The notes: generated from the letters alone by a model not told the origin. Counted from the first letter of the stretch, positions 1 through 9,555 are shown. The stretch is DNA of 64,000 nucleotides from [Anoxybacillus] calidus (GCF_013760845.1 NZ_JACDUU010000002.1:434001-498000), one strand, 5' to 3'. Made by a program: numbers and translations.

Positions 1-746
1 GTATTGAAACCATTTCACTAGGAGAAGACACTTTCTACGCAGTAGCTTTTTCCAAAGTACATGGACGACCAATGGATGTGACAAACTCGCAGTTATGGAA
101 TCCGCAATTGTTTGAAAAATGGGGTGAAACATTGGGACGTATTCACTCCGTCGTTCCTAAACGTCAAATTGCACGGCCTTACTGGGGAGAGCCGCTTACT
201 TCCGCTTCAGAAACAATGGCTTTTTTTGAAAAAAATGAAGATTGTATATTAAAGGTCCGCTTATTTGAAACGGTTGCACAAATTGAGAACCTTCCACGTT
301 CAGCTGACACATTCGGTTTCATTCATAACGATTTTCATCAAGGGAATGTCCTAGTACACAATGAGGGGATCGGGATTATTGATTTCGATGACTGCGTGTA
401 TGGTTGGTACGCACAAGATATAGCAGCGGCACTTTATCATGCTTTTTGGCAAGCCACTGCGCTCGGTGGCTCCGACCTTTCTTTCGGCTTTTCTTTCCTG
501 CAATCCTTTCTCAAGGGATATAGGAAACCCCATAACCTGTCATCTGAAATTGTTAGACAAATCCCCATTTTCTTGCGTTGGCGAGAGTTTTTCTTATATG
601 CCGTGTTTATGAAGAATTGGCCGCTCGATTCTTTGGAAATATGGCAAACTTACACTCTAGAATGTTTAAGAAAACGAATCAAAAACGGTGAGCCGTATAT
701 CCCTTTATCCTCTAACGAACTAATGCTTCTGTCTGAAATTCGTTGA
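1..746 (+). CDS. Aminoglycoside phosphotransferase (APH)-family kinase, 5' end outside window
   Basis: C-terminal part of an APH/choline-kinase-fold phosphotransferase. The frame is open from base 3, before the first in-window ATG at 72, so the gene begins upstream of the window. The catalytic loop is visible as HNDFHQGNVLV (about residues 84-94 counted from the ATG at 72), a Brenner-type HxD....N motif, followed by the metal-binding IDFDD that replaces the kinase DFG. The family phosphorylates small molecules such as aminoglycosides, choline or thioribose; nothing here tells the substrate. An AT-flanked hairpin follows. Family assignment is firm, function open. Confidence 0.8.
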   Translation, partial: IETISLGEDTFYAVAFSKVHGRPMDVTNSQLWNPQLFEKWGETLGRIHSVVPKRQIARPYWGEPLTSASETMAFFEKNEDCILKVRLFETVAQIENLPRSADTFGFIHNDFHQGNVLVHNEGIGIIDFDDCVYGWYAQDIAAALYHAFWQATALGGSDLSFGFSFLQSFLKGYRKPHNLSSEIVRQIPIFLRWREFFLYAVFMKNWPLDSLEIWQTYTLECLRKRIKNGEPYIPLSSNELMLLSEIR

Positions 747-840
747 GGACTTGAGACAGATTTCGCTTTTCATCCGATATTTTTGGGCAGACAGTACCTG
801 TGACATCCGAAAAGTATGTCAGGGGAGCGGCAGAATACTA

Positions 841-893
841 GAAAAGAGAGCATTGGACATTCAAAAAAATCATCCGGCTCTCTTTCCGTTTTC
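841..893 (+). terminator. Probable terminator of the phosphotransferase gene
   Basis: A 9-bp stem, AAAGAGAGC pairing with GCTCTCTTT, has a long loop of about 24 nt and is followed by TCCGTTTTCT. The loop is longer than usual, so efficiency is uncertain. Confidence 0.5.
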
Positions 894-1018
894 TACTAGT
901 TTATAGTAAGTTTGTGTGAAATTCAAACTCACTACTTTTTCTAAAAAGCCCCCTCTACATGATGCAATATAGGCGGGAGAGGTTGATTCGGCACGCTTCC
1001 TTATTGACTCCGGGTGTT

Positions 1019-2143
1019 TTATTCTATTTTTTTAATGGCACCAGCGACATCATAGTCAAGAGGGTCTAATTCTGTTGGTTTTCCGAGCACGAGCTTTGCC
1101 AGTTCAGAACCTAAGTAAGGACCAGCTGTCAGTCCTGATGCACCTAATCCGTTGGCCACATAGATGCCTTCGAACCCTGGAATCGCTCCAAAGACCGGAA
1201 GAAACCCAGGTGTGTATGGACGAAAACCAACTCTTGTTTCAAGATGAGTACAATTTGTCAGCCCTGGTGCTACGGTTAACGCTTTGTCTAATACTTCATG
1301 CAATCCACCAGCCGTTACTCTGTAGTCGAAGCCAACCTCATCTTCATGAGTCGCACCGACAACGATCCGGCCATCTTTAAAGGCAAGTAGATATTGGTTA
1401 TTTGGCGGCATGACAACAGGCCAGTTATCTGTATCTCCTTCTGGCCTTTCAAGGTGAACGATTTGAGCTCTTTGCGGCACCACTAAAAATTCAATGCCTA
1501 ACGGTAGAAGCAGTTCTTTTGACCACGCACCAGCCGTTGCAATGACGGCATCTCCGACATATTGTCTTCCTTCTACTTCGACGCCGATTACTTGAGAACC
1601 TTCGTGAATAAGTTTTGCGTTTCCTCTAATATATGTAGCCCCAAGCTTTTGCGCTACCTTAACTAAAGAGTCGCGAAGTGCTCTTCCATTAACGCGAGCG
1701 GCGCCGCTGACGTGAATGGAGCGATATTCCTCTGCCAATGGTGGAAATAATGCCTTTGTTTCCTCAGGAGACAGTCGGGTAATTTCGCCTATTTCTGGTG
1801 CGTCTTCACGACGTTGTAATACTCTTTCCTCTATCTTTTGAAGCTTCTCTTCATCTGTATGAAGACAGATTGCTCCTACACGCTCATATCCTGTTTCAGT
1901 TTCACCATAGGATTTAAGTTCTTCTATTAAAGTAGGATAAAATCTCGCTCCTCCTTTCGCTAAGCGATACCAAATTTTATTGCGGCGCTGGGAAGCCCAT
2001 GGACAAACAATCCCGGCCGCGGCATCCGTTGCTTGGCCTTTGTCACCCCTGTCTATTAACGTTACAGCAGCTCCTTCTTTTGCTAAGTGATAAGCAGTAG
2101 ATGCTCCTAATATTCCGGCTCCAACAATGATGTATGATTTCAT
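1019..2143 (-). CDS. FAD-dependent oxidoreductase of the D-amino-acid oxidase (DAO) family
   Basis: A 374-residue flavoprotein. The N-terminus IIVGAGILGAST carries the GxGxxG dinucleotide fold, ending in the acidic residue of TLIDRGD that binds the FAD ribose. The C-terminal RPYTPGFLPVFG and GLGASGLTAGPYLG segments are typical of DAO proteins such as glycine oxidase, DadA and Bacillus YurR. The family oxidises glycine, sarcosine or D-amino acids to the imine; the substrate is not evident here. The frame could start 12 codons earlier (2179), but only the ATG at 2143 has a well-placed site, AAAAGGTG about 7 nt upstream. It is transcribed away from the aldo/keto reductase across a repeat-bearing region. 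Confidence 0.85.
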   Translation of the reverse strand: MKSYIIVGAGILGASTAYHLAKEGAAVTLIDRGDKGQATDAAAGIVCPWASQRRNKIWYRLAKGGARFYPTLIEELKSYGETETGYERVGAICLHTDEEKLQKIEERVLQRREDAPEIGEITRLSPEETKALFPPLAEEYRSIHVSGAARVNGRALRDSLVKVAQKLGATYIRGNAKLIHEGSQVIGVEVEGRQYVGDAVIATAGAWSKELLLPLGIEFLVVPQRAQIVHLERPEGDTDNWPVVMPPNNQYLLAFKDGRIVVGATHEDEVGFDYRVTAGGLHEVLDKALTVAPGLTNCTHLETRVGFRPYTPGFLPVFGAIPGFEGIYVANGLGASGLTAGPYLGSELAKLVLGKPTELDPLDYDVAGAIKKIE

Positions 2144-2234
2144 AAAAAACACCTTTTCTATTTTTTGTTTTTCCATCATAAGAATAGCATATGATTAAGC
2201 ATTTGCGAAAAGAAACAAGACAATAGTTACCAAA

Positions 2235-2284
2235 AAGTATCTATGGAACTTTTAAGTATCTATGGCACTTTAAAGTGCGTACTT
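2235..2284. promoter_or_regulatory. Tandem 19-bp repeats plus AAGTGCGTACTT, likely operator
   Basis: Two head-to-tail 19-bp copies, AAGTATCTATGGAACTTTT (2235-2253) and AAGTATCTATGGCACTTTA (2254-2272), differ at only two bases. They run directly into AAGTGCGTACTT. The array lies between the divergent DAO-family gene and the aldo/keto reductase gene and probably binds a regulator encoded elsewhere. HxlR/MarR-type redox regulators are plausible but unproven. Confidence 0.5.
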
Positions 2285-2383
2285 TTTTTAATGATTCATA
2301 TATTCCATAATAACATTTGCCAGCTGGTTTTCACCACACTCTTTCAGTTATACAGAAATCATAACGATTAGGAGGTCAATCTT

Positions 2384-3229
2384 ATGGTTGCGAAAAATTT
2401 ACAGGATACAACAACTTTACATAACGGTGTAAAAATGCCTTGGTTTGGTATCGGGGTATTTAAAGTAGAAGAAGGCCCTGAGTTAGTTCATGCTGTAAAA
2501 ACAGCTATTAAACATGGTTATCGTAGTGTTGATACAGCCGCTATTTATGGAAATGAAAAGGGAGTCGGACAAGGGATTCGTGAAGGGATTAAAGAAGCTG
2601 GTATTTCTAGAGAAGATCTATTTGTGACATCGAAAGTTTGGAATACCGATTTAGGATATGAATCTACAATCGCAGCCTATGAAACGAGCTTAAATAAACT
2701 TGGTTTAGAGTATCTAGATTTATACCTCATTCACTGGCCTGTCGAAGGTAAGTATAAAGATGCATGGAGAGCCTTAGAGACTCTTTATAAAGAAGGACGA
2801 GTAAAAGCGATTGGGGTAAGTAATTTTCAAATCCATCATCTTGAAGACTTGATGAAAGACGCAGAAATTAAACCAATGGTGAACCAAGTGGAGTACCATC
2901 CACGTTTAACCCAAAAAGAACTTCATTCGTTTTGTAAGGAACATGGAATTCAGCTTGAAGCTTGGTCTCCATTAATGCAAGGTCAATTACTAGATAATGA
3001 GGTTTTACAAGAGATCGCAAAGAAGTATAACAAATCGGTTGCTCAAGTTATTTTACGTTGGGACTTACAAAATGGTGTTGTAACCATTCCAAAAACGACA
3101 AAAGAACATCGAATTGTTGAAAACGCATCGGTATTTGATTTTGAGTTAACGGAAGAAGATATGAAACGGATTGATGACCTGAATCAGAATCATCGAGTCG
3201 GTCCAGACCCAGATAATTTTGACTTTTAA
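2384..3229 (+). CDS. Aldo/keto reductase (YvgN-like)
   Basis: A 281-residue cytosolic NADPH-dependent reductase with the (beta/alpha)8 AKR fold. The catalytic tetrad is readable as Asp50 and Tyr55 (VDTAAIYGNE), Lys84 (VTSKVW) and His117 (LIHWP). The NADPH-binding C-terminal segment IPKTTKEHRIVEN is present. Length and sequence style match the Bacillus YvgN/YtbE group, which reduce methylglyoxal and other aldehydes. A strong site, TAGGAGGTC, precedes the ATG. The direct-repeat array upstream suggests control by a dedicated regulator, perhaps in response to electrophiles (inference). Confidence 0.92.
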   Translation: MVAKNLQDTTTLHNGVKMPWFGIGVFKVEEGPELVHAVKTAIKHGYRSVDTAAIYGNEKGVGQGIREGIKEAGISREDLFVTSKVWNTDLGYESTIAAYETSLNKLGLEYLDLYLIHWPVEGKYKDAWRALETLYKEGRVKAIGVSNFQIHHLEDLMKDAEIKPMVNQVEYHPRLTQKELHSFCKEHGIQLEAWSPLMQGQLLDNEVLQEIAKKYNKSVAQVILRWDLQNGVVTIPKTTKEHRIVENASVFDFELTEEDMKRIDDLNQNHRVGPDPDNFDF

Positions 3230-3315
3230 TAAAAAGTTGAAGGGTTAACTTATTTTACTTAAATAGGCAGAGTTTTGGAATCCTTTGAATAACTAAGACG
3301 GAAGGGAATAAGAAT

Positions 3316-3353
3316 CCCCCTCTTTTACTGGCGTTAGCCGGTAAAAGAGGGGG
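3316..3353. terminator. Bidirectional terminator between convergent genes
   Basis: A 17-bp stem (CCCCCTCTTTTACTGGC pairing with its complement, one G-T wobble) closes a GTTA loop. It separates the aldo/keto reductase from the convergent NlpC/P60 gene. T-runs on either side are weak, but the stem is very stable. Confidence 0.75.
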
Positions 3354-3433
3354 AAATTCAATATACAAAACTTTTTTACGGCTTAAAAAGAGAGTAATGA
3401 AAAAATTCATTTAAACCATTGCTTTTTCATAGA

Positions 3434-4261
3434 TTAATTGATGACACGTACTGCTTTCACCAAGCGCTCTTTCCAATAAGAAGAACCAATTGATGCATAA
3501 GAAACGCCTTTGGAAGTTGAAACATTTAACATTTGGCCGTTCCCCGCATAAATTCCAACGTGATTGATCGTTCCATTGAAGTCTGTATCAAAGAAGACTA
3601 AATCTGCTTTCTGAAGACGATTGAAAGAAACCGGTGTGCCCACTTGTGATTGTGCTGCTGAATTGCGTGGCAAAGAAATTCCAGCTTCACTAAATACCCG
3701 CATAGTAAAGGATGAGCAATCAAATGCATCTGTGCGAGATGGACTAGCACCATATAAATATTTAGCACCTAAATATTTTTCTCCAATTTGAATGATCCGA
3801 TCAGCCAAAGAAGAATTCACAGCTTTTGTGCTATTTTCGGAAGGAGTGGCAGATACCGTTGAAACCGAAGATGTCGTTTGCTTTTGAACAGGAGTTGTAA
3901 CCGATCCAGATAAATAAATGGTTTGACCGACCTTAATAAAATTTGGATTAGAAATTTCGGGATTCATCTTTAACAACGCATCAACAGTCGTATTAAATTG
4001 CTTTGCAATTTTACTTAAGGTATCACCAGATTTCACTACATATGTATCTTTTTTTTCGTCAACTTTTAATATTTGGCCAGGAAAAATCAGATCAGAAGTT
4101 AAATGATTCATTTGTTTTAATGTTTCTACAGTCGTGTTGTATTTTTTCGATATTCCCCAAAGCGTATCGCCTTTTTGGACGGTATAATTACTAGCGAAAG
4201 CAGTTTGGCCTGCTAATAAAGAACTTATAATTGTACCTGTAAGAATAAATGATTTTTTCAT
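3434..4261 (-). CDS. Secreted peptidoglycan endopeptidase, two LysM plus NlpC/P60
   Basis: A 275-residue exported wall hydrolase: signal peptide (residues 1-23, cleavage after AFA), LysM at about 25-67 and 73-117, a Ser/Thr-rich linker (120-150) and an NlpC/P60 domain (about 153-275). Catalytic Cys182 lies in DAFDCSSF and His234 in INHVGIYAG. The family cuts the D-gamma-Glu-meso-DAP bond of stem peptides; LytE and CwlS of B. subtilis are built the same way with more LysM copies. The frame extends 20 codons further, but MKKSF gives a proper signal peptide and sits behind a G-rich ribosome binding site. A WalR-like box lies upstream. Confidence 0.92.
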   Translation of the reverse strand: MKKSFILTGTIISSLLAGQTAFASNYTVQKGDTLWGISKKYNTTVETLKQMNHLTSDLIFPGQILKVDEKKDTYVVKSGDTLSKIAKQFNTTVDALLKMNPEISNPNFIKVGQTIYLSGSVTTPVQKQTTSSVSTVSATPSENSTKAVNSSLADRIIQIGEKYLGAKYLYGASPSRTDAFDCSSFTMRVFSEAGISLPRNSAAQSQVGTPVSFNRLQKADLVFFDTDFNGTINHVGIYAGNGQMLNVSTSKGVSYASIGSSYWKERLVKAVRVIN

Positions 4262-4379
4262 GTTGTGCCCCCCAGGTGTATTTTGGATATTTCTCTCTAT
4301 TTTTCTATTAACACCAATCATTATATTTAAAAAAAATAGATAATCTATAACAAAAAGAATAAGAATTGGTTACAAATAT

Positions 4380-4396
4380 ATTACGGTTATATTACA
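4380..4396 (-). promoter_or_regulatory. Candidate WalR (YycF) box
   Basis: On the minus strand the sequence reads TGTAAT-N5-CGTAAT, one base off the WalR consensus TGTWAH-N5-TGTWAH, about 120 bp upstream of the LysM-NlpC/P60 start. WalRK is the established regulator of wall hydrolases such as lytE and cwlO, so position and target agree. Binding itself is inferred. Confidence 0.5.
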
Positions 4397-4865
4397 AATG
4401 AAAAATTTCGTTCGCAGTATCTTTTTCTCGTATTATTTTTTTTGGATTGAATAGAAATTTTATTATTTTAGCCAAGAGACATTCACCTCTAACCGGAGCG
4501 TAAGTGGTGGATGAATTGTGCAGAAACCTATTGAAAAAAACTCTTATTTTTGAAAATAGAAATGAAAAGAGAAGGATCGGATCCCCTACAGGTAGACCGG
4601 AAAAAAGAGGGCACTTCATAATGATGTTCTTTAGAGTCTACTTGAGAGGGGATTTTTTATGGATAAGAAAGGACAATCTTTTCACTCCTATCCTAGAAGC
4701 CATTTGTTTGAAATTTGAGGAGGGCTGGTTATACAGGCAGCTCCGCAAACATTTTTCCAGTTTAGAAAAGGAAAAAAATATGAACTAAAACGAACAAAGG
4801 TAACATATATTGAACATATAACGATGTTAAAAATGAACAAAAATAAAAATGAAAGGTTGAAACAG
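4397..4865. other. Intergenic region before the deoR-type operon
   Basis: No gene is supported. A 94-codon frame (4504-4788) has no good ribosome binding site and no recognisable content. The last 85 bases hold evenly spaced GAAC motifs, listed separately. Confidence 0.5.
4781..4820 (+). promoter_or_regulatory. GAAC motifs repeated at 10-bp spacing, putative DeoR operator
   Basis: TGAAC, CGAAC, TAACA and TGAAC begin at 4781, 4791, 4801 and 4811, exactly one helical turn apart; the third copy is degenerate. The array ends about 45 bp before the probable start of the DeoR-type regulator, so an autoregulatory operator is the natural reading. This is inference from position and periodicity. Confidence 0.4.
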
Positions 4866-5636
4866 ATGTTGCTTTTTGAACGCCGTCAATGGATTGAAAA
4901 GCAAGTAATTACTAAAGGAAAAGTAGATATTGAGGAGCTTTCGAAGCAATTAAATGTTTCAAGTATGACCATTCGGCGTGATTTAGCTGAGCTTGAGAAA
5001 GCCGGAAAAGCCATTCGTATTCATGGCGGAGCTGTATCGCCAAAATCGTTTATTTGGGAAACTCCTTACGCATCAAAAAAAGAAAAAAATATCCAAGAGA
5101 AACAGATGATTGCCAAAAAAGCGATTACCCTCATTCCTGAAAATGCAAGCATTCTTTTAGACTCAGGTACAACGACAATGGAGGTTGCCAGGCTAATCAA
5201 AGACAGAGACGATTTAACCGTTATCACAAATGATATTAAAATAGCTGCTGAATTAATTGATAGCAAATTGAAAGTGATTGTGACAGGAGGTGAATTGCAA
5301 AACAGGGTGGGGGCTTTATACGGCTGGCCGACACAAGAAATGTTGAAAAATATTCACGTGGACATTTTTTTCTTAGGAGCACATGCCGTTGATATTGATT
5401 CAGGCGTGACAGCTCCAACCTTCGAAAAAGCGTTAATTAAGAAACTCATGATCCAAGCGGCTAAAACAACATGGCTGCTTGCAGATTCAAGCAAATTTGA
5501 TAAAAAAGCTTTTTCGTCTGTTTGTCCAATTAAAAGTTTAGAAGGAATTATAACGGACGCAAAATTAGATATTCTTGATAGAAAAAAATATGAAGAACAG
5601 ACAGTGCTGCTTTTGGGAGAGGGGGAATCATCATGA
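4866..5636 (+). CDS. DeoR/GlpR-family transcriptional regulator
   Basis: A 256-residue DeoR-type repressor. The winged helix is at about residues 18-55, with VSSMTIRRDL as recognition helix and the signature IRIHGGA after it. The C-terminal half is the sugar-phosphate sensing fold, with LDSGTTTMEVARL as the phosphate-binding loop. Two earlier in-frame ATGs exist (4824, 4833), but the one at 4866 has GAAAGGTTG at correct distance and yields the typical MxxxERRQ start. Its stop overlaps the kinase start (ATGA), so it is the first gene of the acid-sugar operon and probably senses a phosphorylated intermediate. Confidence 0.88.
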   Translation: MLLFERRQWIEKQVITKGKVDIEELSKQLNVSSMTIRRDLAELEKAGKAIRIHGGAVSPKSFIWETPYASKKEKNIQEKQMIAKKAITLIPENASILLDSGTTTMEVARLIKDRDDLTVITNDIKIAAELIDSKLKVIVTGGELQNRVGALYGWPTQEMLKNIHVDIFFLGAHAVDIDSGVTAPTFEKALIKKLMIQAAKTTWLLADSSKFDKKAFSSVCPIKSLEGIITDAKLDILDRKKYEEQTVLLLGEGESS

Positions 5637-6958
5637 AAGTAGGGGTAATCGCAGATGATTTAACAGGAGCAAACGCAACAGGTGTGAGGCTGGCAAAACA
5701 AGGCTTTACAACTGCTACTGTTGTACACAATGTACCATTACCAGCATCAGATAAATATGACGCGATATGTATAGATACAGACAGCAGATATGCCAAAAAA
5801 GAAATTGCTGTGAATCGCGTGAAAGAAGCTATGGATAGCTTTAAACGATGGAAGGTAAAGGTATTTTGCAAAAGAATTGACAGCACTATTCGCGGAAACA
5901 TAGGGGTAGAGATTGACACTGTGTTGAATGAACTTGGCGAAAATTCCATTGCCGTTGTGGTTCCATCTTTTCCGGATTCGGGAAGAGTCATAATCGGTGG
6001 GTACCTATTAGTAGAAGGAACACCTGTTCAAGAAACCGACGTAGCAAGGGATCCGGTAATACCAATCAAAAAGTCGTTTGTACCGGCCATCATTGAAGAG
6101 CAAAGTCAGTATCCTGTCACACATATTGGCTTAGATATTGTTTTATCTGGAATAGAAGCCATAACAAAAGGATTGAAAACAAAGTTAGAAGGAGGAAAAA
6201 GAATTATTGTTTTTGACGCTGTAAATGATGAACAAATTGAAGCCATTGCCGTAGCGATGACGAACATTCATGATAAAATCATGGTTCCTGTCGATCCGGG
6301 TCCGTTGACGTCTTTTTATTCAAAAGCATATTTACAGCAAGTGGTAAGTGAACCAAAACTGTTAGTTACGGTTGGCAGTGTAACTTCCCTAACTGGCCAA
6401 CAGCTTCAATATTTATTTGAGAAAACAAAAGCGACTCCGGTGTATGTTGATCCTGAAAAACTCGCTAGTTACAGTGAAACTTGGCAAAAGGAAATAGACC
6501 GTGCCGTAGATGCAGGGTTAGATTCATTAAAAACAGAAAACATTTTAATCGTTACTACATACCATCCGGGTCATAAATTGATTAACTTGAAAGCGCTGTC
6601 AGAAATTGAACATGTCACCGAAGATGCATTAGCCAAGCGTATTACAGATGGTCTTGCGGTGATAAGCCGGAAAATTATTGAACAGTCTGAATATCCAATT
6701 GCCGGATGCTTCTCAAGCGGAGGAGATGTAACAGCCTCTCTTTGTGCGGTCGGGCGTGCAAACGGAATTGAGCTGGAAGATGAAGTTCTTCCACTAGCAG
6801 CGTACGGACACTTTATTGGTGGATATTTTGATGGGCTTCCCATCGTAACTAAGGGAGGTATGATAGGAGATAAAAGAGCTATTTACAAAAGTGTGAGATT
6901 TTTACAAACAAAAATTTCCAAATCCAAAAGGAGTGTTTTACATGGTAAATCAAGCTAA
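5633..6958 (+). CDS. dtnK: Four-carbon acid-sugar kinase (DUF1537 family), probable D-threonate kinase
   Basis: A 441-residue kinase of the family once called DUF1537, which phosphorylates four-carbon sugar acids at the 4-hydroxyl. The N-terminal substrate domain opens with [14 protein letters not shown] and continues with RIDSTIRGN and [10 protein letters not shown]. The C-terminal ATP domain shows [11 protein letters not shown] and KGGMIGD. In characterised systems a kinase paired with PdxA2 and no aldolase or dehydrogenase-isomerase set degrades D-threonate, and the same pairing is seen here. D-erythronate or a related acid cannot be excluded. It overlaps the regulator by 4 nt and the next gene by 17 nt. 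Confidence 0.88.
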   Translation: MKVGVIADDLTGANATGVRLAKQGFTTATVVHNVPLPASDKYDAICIDTDSRYAKKEIAVNRVKEAMDSFKRWKVKVFCKRIDSTIRGNIGVEIDTVLNELGENSIAVVVPSFPDSGRVIIGGYLLVEGTPVQETDVARDPVIPIKKSFVPAIIEEQSQYPVTHIGLDIVLSGIEAITKGLKTKLEGGKRIIVFDAVNDEQIEAIAVAMTNIHDKIMVPVDPGPLTSFYSKAYLQQVVSEPKLLVTVGSVTSLTGQQLQYLFEKTKATPVYVDPEKLASYSETWQKEIDRAVDAGLDSLKTENILIVTTYHPGHKLINLKALSEIEHVTEDALAKRITDGLAVISRKIIEQSEYPIAGCFSSGGDVTASLCAVGRANGIELEDEVLPLAAYGHFIGGYFDGLPIVTKGGMIGDKRAIYKSVRFLQTKISKSKRSVLHGKSS

Positions 6959-7958
6959 AAATATCATCGCTATCCCAATGGGAGATCCAGCTGGTATAGG
7001 TCCTGAAATTACGGTAAAAGCATTAGATAAACCGGAAATCTATGAGGTTTGTTCACCACTTGTCATTGGTCATTCAGAAGTGTTAAAACATGCAATGAAA
7101 TTTACAAATACGTTTCTTGAAATGAACGAAATCAATGATCCATCTGAAGGGATATACGAACATGGAACAATAGATGTGATTTCATTAGACAATCTAGATG
7201 TCGATCAACTTGAAATGGGTAAGGTTCAAGCGCAATGCGGGAAGGCGGCCTACGAATATATCGAAAAATCAGTTGCGTTAGCTCTAGAAGGAAAAGTCAC
7301 TGCTCTAGCAACAACCCCAATTAACAAAGAATCATTAAAAGCAGCAAAGGTCCCATTTATCGGGCATACTGAAATTTTAGCGGAGCTGACCAAATCAGAT
7401 GATCCGTTAACCATGTTTGAAGTGTTAAATATGCGTATTTTCTTCTTAACGAGACATTTATCTTTAAAAGATGCGATCGCTGCGATTACAAAAGATAGAG
7501 TATGTGATTATTTAATTCGTTGTGATAAAGCATTACAACAACTTGGAGTGGAAAATCGAAAAATCGCAGTTGCAGCATTAAACCCACATGGTGGTGAAAA
7601 TGGTTTGTTTGGTTATGAAGAGATCGATGAAATCAGACCAGGAATTGAAGCGGCCATTGAAAAAGGGATTGATGCGGTTGGACCTGTTCCTGCTGATTCT
7701 GTATTCCATCATGCACTGAACGGCAGATATGCTGCGGTATTATCTCTTTATCATGACCAAGGACATATTGCAGCCAAAATGACCGATTTTGAAAGAACGA
7801 TTTCGGTGACAAATGGTCTTCCATTTTTACGAACATCTGTCGATCACGGAACTGCTTTTGATATTGCGGGTAAAGGAATTGCAAGCAGTGTCAGTATGGA
7901 AGAATGTATTAAGCTAGCGGCAAAGTATTCAAAACATTTCCAAAATCAAAAAGTATAA
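6942..7958 (+). CDS. pdxA2: PdxA2-type 4-phospho-threonate dehydrogenase (decarboxylating)
   Basis: A 338-residue NAD-dependent dehydrogenase of the PdxA family. It shows [10 protein letters not shown] at the N-terminus, [12 protein letters not shown] with [17 protein letters not shown], and LYHDQGH holding a metal-ligand histidine. True PdxA acts in vitamin B6 synthesis; the PdxA2 branch oxidises and decarboxylates D-threonate or D-erythronate 4-phosphate to dihydroxyacetone phosphate, and linkage to the acid-sugar kinase places this copy there. The start at 6942 is preferred over 6933 because AAAAGGAG precedes it. Confidence 0.88.
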   Translation: MVNQAKNIIAIPMGDPAGIGPEITVKALDKPEIYEVCSPLVIGHSEVLKHAMKFTNTFLEMNEINDPSEGIYEHGTIDVISLDNLDVDQLEMGKVQAQCGKAAYEYIEKSVALALEGKVTALATTPINKESLKAAKVPFIGHTEILAELTKSDDPLTMFEVLNMRIFFLTRHLSLKDAIAAITKDRVCDYLIRCDKALQQLGVENRKIAVAALNPHGGENGLFGYEEIDEIRPGIEAAIEKGIDAVGPVPADSVFHHALNGRYAAVLSLYHDQGHIAAKMTDFERTISVTNGLPFLRTSVDHGTAFDIAGKGIASSVSMEECIKLAAKYSKHFQNQKV

Positions 7959-8065
7959 ATGCTGAATGACTGTTTTAATAAAAACGGGTTCTTAGTAGTG
8001 TGAGAATTAACGATGTTCATAGGGGAGGAAAGGGATTTTACCATACTATAAGGGGAGGAATTTTT

Positions 8066-9319
8066 GTGGGGGCATCGAAATGGCTTAGAATTATTCCGGT
8101 TGCGTTTATTATGTATATGTTGGCTTATATCGATCGTATTAATGTAGGAATTTTAATGCCTTATATACAAGAGGATTTAAAGATTAATGCTTCAGCAGCA
8201 GGGGATATTGCAGGAATATTCTTTGTCGGGTATTTAATTTTCCAAATTCCTGGGGGGATACTTGCTGCTAAATGGTCAGCGAAAAAAACGATTTTTATTC
8301 TTATGTTGCTATGGGGAATATGTGCAACAGCTGCTGGTTTTGTTCAGACAGAGGGACAACTGAAAGCTGTAAGGTTTGCTCTTGGAGTAGCTGAAGGAGG
8401 AGTTTGGCCAGCCGTTCTTGTATTATTAGCAAATTGGTTTACCATTAAAGAACGTGCACGCGCCAATGCCTTTTGGATGGCATGTTTACCAGTTTCAGCT
8501 ATGTTAATGGCCCCTTTATCTGGATTTTTGTTAAAATTTTTCGATTGGAAGATGGTTCTTATCATTCAAGGTATACCACCTATTATCTGGGCTTTTGTAT
8601 GGTATGCAATGATAAAAGATAAACCTTCAGATGCAAGATGGATGAAGCAAGAAGAAAAAGAGAAATTATTAACGGAACTAGCAGCAGAACAAAATAAAAA
8701 CGTTCAATCAGAGGGATATATGGCTGCTTTTAAGAATAAGACGGTTTGGGGACTGGTTATCATGTATTTTCTATGGATGACCGGATTCTATGGTTATACT
8801 TTATGGGTACCAAGTGTAGTTGGAACATTTACAAAAGATCCTGTTACGTTAGGGTGGTTAACAGCAATTCCTTTTACTTGTGCATTGATTGGAATGTTAA
8901 TAAATTCATATTGGTCAGATAAGAGAATGAACCGTGTTCAACATGTTGCTATTCCTTTAGTAATTGCTTCCATTAGTATGATTATAGGACAATTTGTAAC
9001 GTTACCAGTTCTTCAAATGGTTTTATTATCCATTACGGCTATAGGTGTATATGCTCCATATGGACCTCTCTGGGCGATCCCAACAGCTATTATTCCAGCC
9101 GGAGTTGTCGGTGCAGCTCTTGGTTTGCAGAATGCGATTGGTAATCTAGGAGGATATAACGGACCAAAATTTTTTGGCGTATTAACAGACATGACAGGTA
9201 ATTATCATGCCGGATTTTATTTTTTAGCTGCTGCACTATTTTTAGCTGCTATCATGACTTTCATTTTAGGAAAATTTATGACAAGTAATGAAGATTCGAG
9301 GTTGAAATCAGCTAATTGA
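8066..9319 (+). CDS. MFS transporter, anion:cation symporter type, probable sugar-acid importer
   Basis: A 417-residue, 12-helix major facilitator carrier. The first helix reads MYMLAYIDRINVG, typical of the ACS family (D-galactonate, glucarate and phthalate carriers), and WSAKKTIFILM follows after helix 2. The frame is open from a GTG at 8000, but the GTG at 8066 has AGGGGAGGAA five bases upstream and gives a normal ACS N-terminus. As last gene of the deoR-kinase-pdxA2 operon it most likely imports the four-carbon acid. Confidence 0.87.
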   Translation: MGASKWLRIIPVAFIMYMLAYIDRINVGILMPYIQEDLKINASAAGDIAGIFFVGYLIFQIPGGILAAKWSAKKTIFILMLLWGICATAAGFVQTEGQLKAVRFALGVAEGGVWPAVLVLLANWFTIKERARANAFWMACLPVSAMLMAPLSGFLLKFFDWKMVLIIQGIPPIIWAFVWYAMIKDKPSDARWMKQEEKEKLLTELAAEQNKNVQSEGYMAAFKNKTVWGLVIMYFLWMTGFYGYTLWVPSVVGTFTKDPVTLGWLTAIPFTCALIGMLINSYWSDKRMNRVQHVAIPLVIASISMIIGQFVTLPVLQMVLLSITAIGVYAPYGPLWAIPTAIIPAGVVGAALGLQNAIGNLGGYNGPKFFGVLTDMTGNYHAGFYFLAAALFLAAIMTFILGKFMTSNEDSRLKSAN

Positions 9320-9467
9320 AAAATGCATTTCATAACTTAAAAGGGGATCATATTATTCATTATCTAAACCGTTTCTTTTTCTGGACATACTCGCTTTTAT
9401 CTTTATATGTTGTATTGTTTTAAGTAGTTGTGGTGATTTTTTTGAGATTATATTGGAATTCTCGCTC

Positions 9468-9506
9468 ACCGTGAAGGAAGATTCCCTTGCTGACTTCCTT
9501 CACGGT
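9468..9506. terminator. 13-bp hairpin between convergent genes
   Basis: ACCGTGAAGGAAG (9468-9480) and its exact complement (9494-9506) enclose a 13-nt loop. It lies between the convergent MFS and threonine synthase genes. No T-run follows on either strand, so it is either a poor bidirectional terminator or an mRNA-end stabiliser. Confidence 0.45.
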
Positions 9507-9555
9507 ATCTATGACCAGTTTGAGACTGATTTGGTAAGAAACCCTTTCTCATTTT

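Noticed and set aside
4504-4788. 94-codon plus-strand frame before the deoR-type gene
   Set aside because: No ribosome binding site, no recognisable motif, and it ends in the phased-repeat region.
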